Shown: positions 1 through 8,715, numbered from the stretch's first letter. The stretch is DNA of 41,297 bases from Chlamydia trachomatis (GCA_945898205.1 CAMDHO010000016.1:1-41297); one strand, 5' to 3'. Notes: generated from the letters alone by a model not told the origin. Numbers and translations are program-made.

Positions 1-315
1 ATGTTCGTATTAGGCCTTTTGGCGTCCTTATCAGAAAGGTATGTCATCAAGTCCAACTTAGAATCTGGGGATGGACGTTATGACATTATGATGCACCCTA
101 AAAGAGCTGGCGATGCAGCCATTTTAATGGAATTTAAGAAAGCGAAGGAGCAAGAGCTTGAAAAGCTAGCAGACCAAGCCCTAGAGCAAATCAAAATCAG
201 TAAGTATGAGTCTGCCTTAAGAGACTATGGTTATAAGGGTCCTGTTTTTTGTTATGGGATTGCCTGCTTTAAAAAGCAGTTACTTACGAAAATGGAGACA
301 ATCTGCATAGATTGA
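1..315 (+). CDS. AAA-ATPase-like / PD-(D/E)XK nuclease family protein, C-terminal fragment
   Basis: Only the C-terminal ~104 residues are in the window, and the gene almost certainly begins upstream, so the ATG at position 1 is probably internal. The visible part matches the C-terminal PD-(D/E)XK (PDDEXK_9) domain of the AAA-ATPase-like family: FVLGLLASLSERY, then ESGDGRYD with an acidic residue (D28), then ILMEFKKAK supplying the E-x-K of the nuclease core (E44, K46), then a helix with EQIK. A complete member of the same family lies at 4911-6500 on the other strand. Such proteins are expanded in amoeba symbionts and environmental chlamydiae; their function is not established. The stop is 90 bp before valS. 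Confidence 0.75.
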   Translation: MFVLGLLASLSERYVIKSNLESGDGRYDIMMHPKRAGDAAILMEFKKAKEQELEKLADQALEQIKISKYESALRDYGYKGPVFCYGIACFKKQLLTKMETICID

Positions 316-405
316 AAAAATAAGAGCATTTTCTTCTATAGACTTTGCCCCAGTTTTTGTGCTACCTTAGGTGATGTTTTTTTATATTTTAAGGGTGGTA
401 GCGGT

Positions 406-3231
406 ATGGAAGATCTTCCAAAGGTTTTTGAACCAAAATGTGTTGAAGAAAAATGGGCTCAGTTTTGGGAGACCCAAAACTGCTTTGTTGCAAACAGTAG
501 CTCATCTAAACCTCCTTATTCCATCGTGATGCCCCCTCCTAATGTAACAGGCGTATTGCATATGGGACATGCTTTAGTGAGCACTCTGCAAGATGTTTTG
601 ATTAGATGGAAGAGAATGGCCGGTTTTGAGGTCCTTTGGGTTCCAGGAACGGACCATGCAGGGATTGCTACGCAAACTGTTGTAGAAAGACGTCTTATTG
701 AAACGATGGGAAAGAGAAGGAAGGATTTTTCTAGAGAAGACTTTTTGGCTCATGTATGGGATTGGAAAGACAAAAGCCAAGAGGCTATCTTAATGCAGCT
801 GAAAAAGCTGGGGATTTCTTGCGATTGGTCTAGGCTTTGTTTTACAATGGACCCAGAAAGAAATTTAGCAGTGAAGAGCGTTTTTAAAAAGATGTTTGAT
901 GATGGGTTGATCTATAGAGGGGATTATCTGGTTAATTGGGATCCCGTAACGCAGACTGCTCTTGCTGATGATGAAGTAGAGTATGAAGAACAAAACACCT
1001 TTTTATGGCACCTTAGATATCCTTTAGTAGAAGATCCTAGCAACTATCTGATCATAGCAACCACAAGACCTGAAACTCTTTTAGGCGATACTGCTATTGC
1101 GGTGGCACCAGGTGATGAAAGATATCAAAAATGGGTTGGAAAGGAAGTTTTACTTCCTATTATGAACCGAAAGATTCCCATTATTACAGATCGTCACGTA
1201 GATCCGACTTTTGGATCAGGAGCAGTAAAAGTTACCCCAGCTCATGATCCAAATGACTATGAAATGGGTATTTCTCATGATCTTCCTATGATTAATATTA
1301 TGACAGTAGAGGGAAAGATCAATGAAAATGGAGCTGAGTTTGTAGGGCTTTCTATGCTAGAGGCAAGGCATGCTGTTATCGCAAAGATGCATTTGCTTGG
1401 TCTTGTTGAAAAAATAGAGCCGTATACGAACCGAGTGGGCATTTCATATAGATCTAAAGCGATCATTGAACCTTTTCTTTCTAAACAGTGGTTTGTTAAA
1501 ACAAGCTCTTTTAAAAAAGAGCTTAGAGAAGTGGTCGAAAAGAAACAGGTTAAATTAATCCCTGAAAACTGGGAAGCCACATATTTTCATTGGATTGATA
1601 ATTTAAGAGATTGGTGTATTTCAAGGCAGCTTTGGTGGGGACACCGCATTCCTATTTGGTATAATAGAGAAGATCCTGAAAAAATGATCTGTTATCCTGG
1701 GGATGGAATGCCTCCTGAACTAGAAAAAGAACCAGATAACTGGCTTCAAGATGAAGATGTCTTAGACACATGGTTTTCTTCTGCTTTATGGCCTTTTACT
1801 ACACTGGGCTGGCCTCAAAACACATCAGAGCTTCAAAAGTTCTATCCTAACTCAGTGCTTGTTACAGGTCATGACATTTTGTTTTTCTGGGTAGCCCGTA
1901 TGATTCTTATGGGTAAATACGTGATGGGGGAAGTTCCTTTTCCTGAAACGTTTTTACACGGTCTTATTTATGGTAAATCCTATTGGAAAAAGGGGAAAGA
2001 GGGGACTATACAGTATATTGTAGGAGAAGAGCGACTCGCTTACGATTTAGGAGAACCACTCCCTAAAGGTGTGGAGTTCAAGTGGGAGAAAATGTCTAAG
2101 TCGAAAGGAAATATCATCGATCCTTTAGAAATGACAGCCTTATATGGAACAGATGCGATCAGGATGGCGCTGTGTGCAAGTGCTACACAAGCTAGACAAA
2201 TCGATTTAGATCGAAGAAAGTTTGAAGAGTTTAAGAATTTTGCTAATAAAGTATGGAACGGAGCTCGTTTTGTCTTTATGAATTTAGAGGATTTGACAGC
2301 AGAGTCTCTATCTAAAGGCATGCAAGAATCCCTTTTTACTTTAGAAGACAAATGGATCCTATCACTTTTAAATCGAGTGATAGAAAAAGTTCAACTATTC
2401 CTTTCAGACTATCAATTTGATAAAGCAGCAACAACAGCCTATGACTTTTTCTGGAAAGAATTTTGTGCATATTACGTAGAAATGGCAAAACCCTATTTCT
2501 CTAAGAAGATGGGAACTCCCGAGCAAAGAGAAAACAAACAAAAGCTTGTAATGATTGTTTTATTATCTTCTATTAGACTCCTCCATCCTATGACACCGTT
2601 TATTACGGAAGAGATCTTTTCTTTATTAAAAGAAAAGTTTGGAACTGCATTTCCTCAAGGAGAGGTAGATCCCTATTCAAAAGAAGCAATAGAAGCTCTT
2701 CAGGCATCTTCTTGCTCTCTTTCTTCTTACCCAAGAATTCTTAGAAAAGAAGATATGAGCGCTGCTGTTGAAGAGACTTTTCTATTTTTAGACGAAGTGC
2801 TTCGCGTCATTCGCAATGTTCGTGCCGAAATGCAACTTCCTCCATCTTCTGCAACAGATATTTGGATTATTGGAGATAAAGAAGATTCTCAAAGAAAAAT
2901 TTTGGAAGAAAATCAAGGGATTTTAAAAGCTTTTGTAAAAATTCGCTCGTTAGAATTTTTAGAAATAGGGAAAGAAACCTCTTTTAGTGCGAAGAAAAAA
3001 ATAGGGTCTCTTGAGATTGAAATCCCCTTACCTGAAGAGCTCAAAGAAAAAGAAAACGCTCGCTTATTAAAAGAAAAAGAAAAACTGTCTAAACAGTTTG
3101 AATCTCTAGAGGTAAGACTTAAAGATCCTGAATTTTTACAAAAAGCGCCTGCTGAAATTTTACAGAAGATGCAGTCTCAGTTAGATCAACTGGAAGTGCA
3201 GCTTAAGGATATTCAGGGTAAGCTAAGGTAA
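406..3231 (+). CDS. valS: Valyl-tRNA synthetase
   Basis: A 941-residue class I aminoacyl-tRNA synthetase that charges tRNA-Val in the cytoplasm. The HIGH motif appears as HMGH (residues 52-55) within PPPNVTGVLHMGHAL, and KMSKS is at 562-566. The editing domain carries the usual TTRPETLLGD and GTDHAGIATQ segments, and the end is the long Lys/Glu-rich coiled coil that ValS uses to contact tRNA. Length is normal for ValS. The stretch between LHGLIYG (about 517-523) and KMSKS is about 40 residues, where most bacterial ValS have under ten, so this loop holds an insertion. The ATG is preceded by a modest GGGTGG. A perfect hairpin follows the stop. Confidence 0.97.
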   Translation: MEDLPKVFEPKCVEEKWAQFWETQNCFVANSSSSKPPYSIVMPPPNVTGVLHMGHALVSTLQDVLIRWKRMAGFEVLWVPGTDHAGIATQTVVERRLIETMGKRRKDFSREDFLAHVWDWKDKSQEAILMQLKKLGISCDWSRLCFTMDPERNLAVKSVFKKMFDDGLIYRGDYLVNWDPVTQTALADDEVEYEEQNTFLWHLRYPLVEDPSNYLIIATTRPETLLGDTAIAVAPGDERYQKWVGKEVLLPIMNRKIPIITDRHVDPTFGSGAVKVTPAHDPNDYEMGISHDLPMINIMTVEGKINENGAEFVGLSMLEARHAVIAKMHLLGLVEKIEPYTNRVGISYRSKAIIEPFLSKQWFVKTSSFKKELREVVEKKQVKLIPENWEATYFHWIDNLRDWCISRQLWWGHRIPIWYNREDPEKMICYPGDGMPPELEKEPDNWLQDEDVLDTWFSSALWPFTTLGWPQNTSELQKFYPNSVLVTGHDILFFWVARMILMGKYVMGEVPFPETFLHGLIYGKSYWKKGKEGTIQYIVGEERLAYDLGEPLPKGVEFKWEKMSKSKGNIIDPLEMTALYGTDAIRMALCASATQARQIDLDRRKFEEFKNFANKVWNGARFVFMNLEDLTAESLSKGMQESLFTLEDKWILSLLNRVIEKVQLFLSDYQFDKAATTAYDFFWKEFCAYYVEMAKPYFSKKMGTPEQRENKQKLVMIVLLSSIRLLHPMTPFITEEIFSLLKEKFGTAFPQGEVDPYSKEAIEALQASSCSLSSYPRILRKEDMSAAVEETFLFLDEVLRVIRNVRAEMQLPPSSATDIWIIGDKEDSQRKILEENQGILKAFVKIRSLEFLEIGKETSFSAKKKIGSLEIEIPLPEELKEKENARLLKEKEKLSKQFESLEVRLKDPEFLQKAPAEILQKMQSQLDQLEVQLKDIQGKLR

Positions 3232-3265
3232 TTTAATTTGTAGATTAAAAAATTATGAACTTACC

Positions 3266-3295
3266 GCAATAGGGAAACAGCCGTTTCCCTATTGC
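3266..3295. terminator. Perfect 13-bp intergenic hairpin between valS and the Fic gene
   Basis: The arms 3266-3278 and 3283-3295 are perfectly complementary around a 4-base loop (AGCC). The hairpin sits between the convergent stops of valS and the Fic gene. There is no T-run directly after it on the plus strand; on the minus strand a T6 run follows about 12 bases later. It probably acts as a shared terminator or 3'-end stabiliser. Confidence 0.65.
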
Positions 3296-3350
3296 TATAA
3301 AAAAAGAGATTGGGAGTAATTATCTTTTATGATTTTTTAAATAAAGTTTT

Positions 3351-4340
3351 TTACTCACGGTATAGTTTGTAATATTTCTCATGGCCCACACCTGGAGGAG
3401 GCTGTTGCTTTGCTCCCTTTGACAAAAAGAAATCTGAAAGAGCTTTATTCTCTTGCAAAATGGCAATTTGAAAAGGCGTTAAACCGGTCTTGTCTTTAGA
3501 GTCAATATCAGCACCAAAAGCCACTAAAAGTTTAACGATCTCCTCCAAGCCAGCTTTAACAGATAGTTGTAGAGCTCTATGCCCATTTGAAGTTTGATCA
3601 TTCGGGTTGCTTCCACTTCTTAATAAGGCTTTCACTGTAGATATCCCTTTTTCTCCACTTATGTTTATTCGGTAGAAATTATTCCTAATTAGCTCACTAA
3701 GACTCGGGGAGCTCGCTCCTAGTTTTTTCATAAAATCAATCAAAGGCACATAGTCCCCTTTATCAGCACTCTTAAGTGTTTTAATATAGTCTTTGCGAGC
3801 AACACCTTCTTGATTTAAATGACTCGGCCATACAGGATGTTGACATCTAAAAGCCAGAAGAAAACGGTCGGCGATTAAGCGGGAAAAGCGACCATTACCA
3901 TTTTCAAAAGGATGAATAAAAACTAAGCGGTGGTGCACTCTTGCAGCCATCTCCACAAAAGTAAGTTCAACAGGATCTTGAGACCAAGAGGAAACTTCTA
4001 AACAAAGCTCTGCAAGCTGAGTAGGTATTAAGCGAGGATTAATACCAATAGATGTTATAGATTTCCTGTAAGCTCCGGCCCATTCCCAAACATCTCCAAA
4101 CATAGCTTGATGAATGGCTTTAAGTTTTTTTGCTTGAAACCAGCTGTGGGGATCACCAATTCTTCCTTGGAGGTATTTTCTTTGTGCATTCAGTATATTT
4201 TCTCCTTCCACACGATTGAGATCATGTAAATGATGAACCCAAAGAGGGATAAGGCCGCTGCAATCACTTATTGGGGTAGCTCCTTCTGGAAATTCAAAAC
4301 GTTCAGACATTGTCATCCCATAATTTAGAATTTGATCCAT
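3351..4340 (-). CDS. Fic-domain protein with C-terminal ankyrin repeats (mobile mystery protein B-like)
   Basis: A 329-residue protein. The Fic core carries HPFENGNGRFSR at residues 143-154, a complete HxFx(D/E)GNGRxxR motif, so AMP-transferase or related nucleotidyl/phosphoryl transfer activity is plausible. The N-terminal part (GATPISD, GLIPLWV, FGDVWEWAGAYRK) resembles the Fic family called mobile mystery protein B. Residues ~231-312 form two to three ankyrin repeats (for example GHRALQLSVKAG and TGLTPFQIAIL), an unusual addition. A helix with HDLNRVEGENI could hold an inhibitory Glu, but the canonical S/T-x-x-x-E-G/N is not exact. Its start overlaps the XRE gene; ATGs at 4316 and 4310 are alternative starts. 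It could be a toxin of the pair or a host-directed effector. Confidence 0.85.
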   Translation of the reverse strand: MDQILNYGMTMSERFEFPEGATPISDCSGLIPLWVHHLHDLNRVEGENILNAQRKYLQGRIGDPHSWFQAKKLKAIHQAMFGDVWEWAGAYRKSITSIGINPRLIPTQLAELCLEVSSWSQDPVELTFVEMAARVHHRLVFIHPFENGNGRFSRLIADRFLLAFRCQHPVWPSHLNQEGVARKDYIKTLKSADKGDYVPLIDFMKKLGASSPSLSELIRNNFYRINISGEKGISTVKALLRSGSNPNDQTSNGHRALQLSVKAGLEEIVKLLVAFGADIDSKDKTGLTPFQIAILQENKALSDFFLSKGAKQQPPPGVGHEKYYKLYRE

Positions 4341-4770
4341 GTAGAAGCCGTTCTTCTTCTTGTTTTATTAGTTCTGCAATAAATCTAGAATCAGGTTGTT
4401 GGTCTTCTAAGTTCATAGTTCCTTTAAGATAGAGAATCTGTTTTTCAGCCTTTTTTCTGGCTTGCTTACGCCGAATAGCATCTATTGAATCTTCTAGAAG
4501 TGGAACAATTACAAGATCACATGAAATTGCGACTAAAATTTTGTTCAAAGTTGAAAGATTAGCAGCTCTTTCCTCTTGCTCAATGCGGGAGATTGTAGAC
4601 TGGGGAACTCCTGCTCGTTTTGCCAACACATTTTGCGACATCCCTAATTGTACACGAATAGATTTAATCAGAGCTCCAATCGTAAGCCCTCTAACTGCAA
4701 TTCTTGTTTTTTGAGTAGCGTGCATGATCTCTTCAATAAGAAGTTTTTCTGAAGGAGAATAGGATTTCAT
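4303..4770 (-). CDS. XRE-family helix-turn-helix regulator, partner of the Fic protein (mobile mystery protein A-like)
   Basis: A 155-residue DNA-binding protein. Residues ~34-83 form a Cro/CI-type HTH (IKSIRVQLGMSQNVLAKRAG, then PQSTISRIEQEERAANLSTL). The segment after it (ILVAISCDLVIVPL) is typical of mobile mystery protein A, which in other bacteria is encoded next to the Fic protein called mobile mystery protein B. The C-terminal half is charged and helical. A GAGG Shine-Dalgarno lies just upstream of the ATG. The stop lies inside the start region of the Fic gene, so the two are translationally coupled. The upstream region carries four TTTTATG motifs that could be its operator. Likely role: repressor and antitoxin-like partner. 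Confidence 0.82.
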   Translation of the reverse strand: MKSYSPSEKLLIEEIMHATQKTRIAVRGLTIGALIKSIRVQLGMSQNVLAKRAGVPQSTISRIEQEERAANLSTLNKILVAISCDLVIVPLLEDSIDAIRRKQARKKAEKQILYLKGTMNLEDQQPDSRFIAELIKQEEERLLHGSNSKLWDDNV

Positions 4771-4783
4771 AAGTACCTCATGA

Positions 4784-4853
4784 TTTTATGATAGCATATA
4801 CGGCATATTATTCAAGAATTTTATGTTTTATTGGCATAAAAAAATGCATAAAA
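4784..4853. promoter_or_regulatory. Cluster of four TTTTATG half-sites upstream of the XRE-Fic operon
   Basis: TTTTATG occurs on the plus strand at 4784-4790 and 4819-4825, and in reverse orientation at 4835-4841 and 4847-4853. The inner pair forms an inverted repeat with a 9-base spacer. The cluster lies directly upstream of the XRE gene, as expected for an autoregulatory operator. The motif is AT-rich and chance is possible. Confidence 0.4.
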
Positions 4854-4910
4854 TATGTCGAAAAAGCTATAGAATAAGGATCGATGTAAAGAGCTGGGTA
4901 TAAGTAGAAC

Positions 4911-6500
4911 TTATGTTATTTTTTTAAATGCATAAGTGACAGTAAATTGACTCTTTTCTTTTTTAGAAGCTTTCTTTCGAGAGAAGGAAATCCCTAAGGC
5001 TGTAATGGGTTTTCCCTTATGCAGAAACGGCTCGTAGTATTTTTGTGATTCGATCTGTTTTAATCCTTCTTCTGCAGGCTTATTAATTTTGAGCTCTAGG
5101 ATGTAAATGAGATTGGGTAGGTCAAGAACTAAATCCATTCGACCAAGACTTGTAAGTCTTTCGGATTGGGCGTCGATTCCGGAAGCGAAAAAGATTGTTT
5201 GTAAAAGAGCATGGTAGAATTTTTCATTTTCGATATGTAAGGGGTAGGGGATCTGACTTAAAATAAGGGTAAGACAGTCAACTAATTCTTTTATCTTTTC
5301 TTCTACAAGGAATCTATAAAGATCTCCGATAAGCGGGTTGACGTTGATAAGGCTTTGCTTAGTTAAAATAGCTACTAAATGTCTGTGCAAGGAAGCTCTT
5401 ACTTCGAGGTTTGGATATTTGAGTTCATAGTTTCTTGTCAACGGATTATAGGAGTCAATGGTTAGGTAGCCCATTTGGAAAAGCAGAGCTGTTAAAGGTA
5501 AGCTTTCAATTTCAAATGTCTGTAATAAGTCGCCAGTTCCTCTCAATTTATCTAATTCTAAAAGGTTACATTCCTTGTGTCTTTGTTCTTTTTTTAATTC
5601 ATCAAGCAAAACCTGAGGAGTAGCTGATTCAAACCAGAAATTGTGCAGTTCTTGAATATGCAAAGAACAGGTAAGAGAAAAAGGACTGTATATAGTGGGT
5701 GTGTTTTCTTTGAAACAGTATCCATTATACCAAGTTTTAAGATCCGTTCGAATCAATACGTAATCAATCTCTTTTTCTACCCCCCAAGCGTCTATATGTT
5801 TTTTAAAATAGAAGTCTATTTCATCGTCTGTATACCCACAGATATCAAAAAAATTTTTATTCATGGTGAGATTATCTAAGTTATTCAGTCCAGAAGAAAG
5901 GCCCGATTTGCTAAAGGCACTGACTCCAGTCACAAAGACAAAGCTTATTTTTGCTTGGTGTGCTTTTACAGCAGTTGAAAAATCTTTAATTACGGTTCTA
6001 ATTTTTATCGCAATCTCTGTGGAATGCAAAGCGTGTAAAATGGGATAGTCATATTCATCAATTAAAAGAGCGACTTTTCCAAATTTTATATAGAGTGCTC
6101 TAGCTACGGATTCTAAAGCGTCTTTTATGCCAATCAAATCTGGCTTAATAGTCAGGTGGTAGTTTTCGGCTATATTCATTAAAGATTTAATGAGAGATCT
6201 TTCTAGGTCATCCGGCGTCTTACTGTCCAAAGCTGAAAAATCCATTCGGATTATTCCGTAGGGATCCCAGCGATAATCACTTTTTTCAATCCAAGTCCCT
6301 GTGAAGAGTTCTTTTTTACCTTGAAGAGCCGCTTCTAAGGTTGAAACAAGTAAAGACTTCCCAAATCTACGGGGACGAGCTAAGAATGTCCTTCTGTTTC
6401 TAGTTAACAGTGAATAGACGTGTTTAGTCTTGTCAACATAGAGACAATTTGTTTTTCTAAGTTCCGGAAATTCGCTTATTCCAATGGGGAGCTGTTGCAA
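4911..6500 (-). CDS. AAA-ATPase-like protein with C-terminal PD-(D/E)XK nuclease domain
   Basis: A complete 529-residue member of the AAA-ATPase_like plus PDDEXK_9 architecture. The N-terminus GISEFPELRKTNCLYVDKT is the family signature. The Walker A-like ARPRRFGKS is at residues 41-49 and the Walker B-like LLIDEYD at 145-151. The C-terminal nuclease core shows GRMDLVLD with D456, then ILELK with E469 and K471. These proteins are common in Bacteroidetes, fusobacteria and intracellular symbionts; roles proposed for them include mobile element or defence functions, none proven. It is transcribed away from the NfeD operon. A fragment of the same family lies at the left end of the window. Confidence 0.85.
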   Translation of the reverse strand: MQQLPIGISEFPELRKTNCLYVDKTKHVYSLLTRNRRTFLARPRRFGKSLLVSTLEAALQGKKELFTGTWIEKSDYRWDPYGIIRMDFSALDSKTPDDLERSLIKSLMNIAENYHLTIKPDLIGIKDALESVARALYIKFGKVALLIDEYDYPILHALHSTEIAIKIRTVIKDFSTAVKAHQAKISFVFVTGVSAFSKSGLSSGLNNLDNLTMNKNFFDICGYTDDEIDFYFKKHIDAWGVEKEIDYVLIRTDLKTWYNGYCFKENTPTIYSPFSLTCSLHIQELHNFWFESATPQVLLDELKKEQRHKECNLLELDKLRGTGDLLQTFEIESLPLTALLFQMGYLTIDSYNPLTRNYELKYPNLEVRASLHRHLVAILTKQSLINVNPLIGDLYRFLVEEKIKELVDCLTLILSQIPYPLHIENEKFYHALLQTIFFASGIDAQSERLTSLGRMDLVLDLPNLIYILELKINKPAEEGLKQIESQKYYEPFLHKGKPITALGISFSRKKASKKEKSQFTVTYAFKKIT

Positions 6501-6679
6501 AAGAAATCCTTTATACTACTTGTTTTAATAATATCGCAATAACAGTCAAGATTCAACTATAAAGCAAGGTTGTTTTTTCATTTGTATAGTAAGTTGGATA
6601 GGGAAAATTAAAATTGCATCCGATAGGTCATATACTCGATTTCCATCTATAGCATCTCTTTCTTTAATGCTAGTGCCAT

Positions 6680-6708
6680 TTGACTTCCAAAATCTTCCAG
6701 AATAAGAT
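6680..6708 (+). promoter_or_regulatory. Sigma-70-like promoter for the NfeD-FloA operon
   Basis: TTGACT at 6680-6685 and TAAGAT at 6703-6708 are separated by exactly 17 bases, close to the sigma-70 (chlamydial sigma-66) consensus. Transcription would start near 6714-6716, about 32 bases before the nfeD ATG. It is correctly placed for the five-gene operon that follows. Confidence 0.6.
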
Positions 6709-6747
6709 AGAATGGATGAAAGATATTAAAAATTTAATAGGCGTTAA

Positions 6748-8253
6748 ATGAAACGATTTTTACTCATGTGGATGGTTCTTTTTTCGGTAGTAGGGCAGTC
6801 AGAAAGTTTTGATCGAATCGATTTAAAAGGATCTCCTGTTGCTGGGTATTTAACTATTCCAAAAGATAGAGGGATTGATAACTCTACCTATCTTTATGTG
6901 AAATATGCTCTAGAATCGTTTCGGCAAGAAAAGGTTTCTTTTGTCTTATTAGACCTTAATACTCCTGGAGGAGAAGTCTTTGCAGCTCTCCGAATCAGTG
7001 AAGAACTTAGGAAAATGGATCGAGAGTATCAGATTCCAGTCATCGCCTTTGTCGATAACTGGGCCATTTCAGCAGGAGCCTTGTTAGCCTATTCTTGTCG
7101 TTATATTGGCGCTGTATCAGAAGCTAGTATGGGAGCGGCAGAGCCAGTGACTGTTTCTTCAGATGGGAAGATGGAAACAGCATCAGAAAAGATGGTTTCA
7201 GCTTTAAGAACAGAATTTGCTAGTGCAGCAAGCCTTTATAATAGAAATCCTTTGATAGCAGAGGCTATGGTTGATAAGGATGTTGTTCTAGTTTTTAGAA
7301 AAGGAAAAGTCGTTCAACTTGTAGATAACGCGCAGATTATTAGTAAGGGATCAACCCCAGATATAGTAATCAATGCTAAAGGGAAGCTTCTTACACTAGA
7401 TGCTAAGAGCATGCAAGAGTATGGAGTAACTGATTTTACAGTCCCTGAAATGACAAGAGAAGGTTCTGAATTTCTACCTGCTGAAAAACTTGCTCAAGTC
7501 CCTTTTTTTAAAGCTGCTTCTATCACTTGGGTTTCCTATAAAAACTGGAAAATTGACTTCTTTGCTTTTTTAAGCAATCCCTTAGTTTCTTCTTTACTGA
7601 TGATGGGATTGATGATCGGACTTTATGGGGCGATTCAAAACCAAGGATTTGGATTTTCATCCATCTTAGGGATTATTTGTTTAGCTCTTATTATTCTATC
7701 TTCGTTTGCTACAGAACTTATTGGATGGCTTGAAATCGTAGCTGTGTTTTTAGGGATCTTACTTGTCATACTTGATCTTGCTTTTATTTCAGGGTTTGGA
7801 GTGTTAGGAGGACTAGGTTTACTTTTATTTCTTTTTGGTTTGACGTCTATGCTTCTGCCTCCTTTAAAAGGGTTTTCTTGGGATCCTAGTCAGTGGGGGA
7901 TTCAAATGTCAGAGTGGATTTATAGATTAAGTCTTTTCTTGTTTGTTTTTCTTCTATTTTTCTCAGTTCTACTCCCTATTGCAAGTCATTTCTTTCGAAA
8001 AACATTCTCTTTTAAAAGATTGATACTTCAAACTCCTCAGGAGGATTTAGTCGATTCAAGTCTATTACCAGAAGTGGGAGAAGAAGGGACTTGCTTTTCG
8101 ACGCTTAGGCCTTTTGGTAAAGTACAGATCGGTGATAGACTCTATGAAGCTCTAACTGAAGAGGAGCTGATTTCATCCGGTGTAAAGGTAGAAGTCATTG
8201 GCTATAAGAAAAAAACATTAATTGTAAAAGAGAAGACTATATCATGTTATTAG
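6748..8253 (+). CDS. NfeD-family membrane-bound serine protease (ClpP class)
   Basis: A 501-residue protein. After an N-terminal signal-like segment (residues 1-20) comes a ClpP/crotonase-fold protease domain with LDLNTPGGEV, then NWAISAGALLAY. By comparison with archaeal PH1510, S108 is the nucleophile and K148 (in SEKMVSALR) completes the Ser-Lys dyad. GASMGAAEPV-like residues (126-134) match the family. The middle holds about five membrane segments (~275-425). The C-terminus (from about 447) is the NfeD OB-fold domain with GKVQIGDRLYEAL. NfeD proteins work with SPFH proteins, and a FloA flotillin follows two genes later. The stop overlaps the next NfeD by 10 bases. Confidence 0.9.
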   Translation: MKRFLLMWMVLFSVVGQSESFDRIDLKGSPVAGYLTIPKDRGIDNSTYLYVKYALESFRQEKVSFVLLDLNTPGGEVFAALRISEELRKMDREYQIPVIAFVDNWAISAGALLAYSCRYIGAVSEASMGAAEPVTVSSDGKMETASEKMVSALRTEFASAASLYNRNPLIAEAMVDKDVVLVFRKGKVVQLVDNAQIISKGSTPDIVINAKGKLLTLDAKSMQEYGVTDFTVPEMTREGSEFLPAEKLAQVPFFKAASITWVSYKNWKIDFFAFLSNPLVSSLLMMGLMIGLYGAIQNQGFGFSSILGIICLALIILSSFATELIGWLEIVAVFLGILLVILDLAFISGFGVLGGLGLLLFLFGLTSMLLPPLKGFSWDPSQWGIQMSEWIYRLSLFLFVFLLFFSVLLPIASHFFRKTFSFKRLILQTPQEDLVDSSLLPEVGEEGTCFSTLRPFGKVQIGDRLYEALTEEELISSGVKVEVIGYKKKTLIVKEKTISCY

Positions 8254-8705
8254 CTTGTTTTATTGGATTGGTTGCTCTTCTTTGTTTATATTTAGAGTTT
8301 TTTTTGCCAGGAGGGGTTTTTGCTCTTTGCGCTTTTTTTCTTATGTCAGGTGGAGCAACGCTTTGTTTTTGGCAAGCAAGTGCGATCTGGGTGGGAGCTG
8401 TATATTTAGCATCTTTTGCTTTATTGGCTGTTTTAACATCTCTTTTGGCCTTAAAAATCGTGAGGAGATCTAAAGATTCTTTTTGTTTAAAGACAGATCA
8501 AGAGGGATTTGTTTCAGCTTCTTTTGAAGAAGATTTGCTAGGGAAAGAAGGAAGTGTATCTACAGAGCTAAAGCCATCAGGACATGTTCGGATCGATGGA
8601 AAAACATATCAAGCGCTTTCTCAAGGCGATTTTATTGTTAAAGGAACTAATATTGAAGTGGTCGCTATGAAAGGATCACACCTCATTGTAAAAGTGAAAA
8701 AATAA
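8244..8705 (+). CDS. Short NfeD-family protein (membrane anchor plus OB-fold domain)
   Basis: A 153-residue protein with two to three N-terminal membrane segments ([20 protein letters not shown]; then two more up to about residue 75), and a C-terminal NfeD beta-barrel domain ([20 protein letters not shown], then [10 protein letters not shown]). It lacks the ClpP-class protease domain, so it is the truncated NfeD1b type usually encoded beside a flotillin. The C-terminal domain resembles the end of the preceding gene, so the pair may be paralogous. It overlaps that gene by 10 bases and is followed 10 bases later by floA. Likely role: membrane scaffold or partner of FloA. Confidence 0.88.
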   Translation: MLLACFIGLVALLCLYLEFFLPGGVFALCAFFLMSGGATLCFWQASAIWVGAVYLASFALLAVLTSLLALKIVRRSKDSFCLKTDQEGFVSASFEEDLLGKEGSVSTELKPSGHVRIDGKTYQALSQGDFIVKGTNIEVVAMKGSHLIVKVKK

Positions 8706-8715
8706 GGAATTTTTT

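Noticed and set aside
574..2351. Minus-strand open frames inside valS (574-780, 1275-1580, 2040-2351)
   Set aside because: They are antisense shadows of a clear valS coding sequence, with no ribosome site or protein-like composition of their own.
8255..8473. Second plus-strand frame of 72 residues within the short NfeD gene
   Set aside because: It overlaps the NfeD frame almost fully and gives a Cys/Phe/Ser-rich out-of-frame translation; the NfeD frame explains the region.
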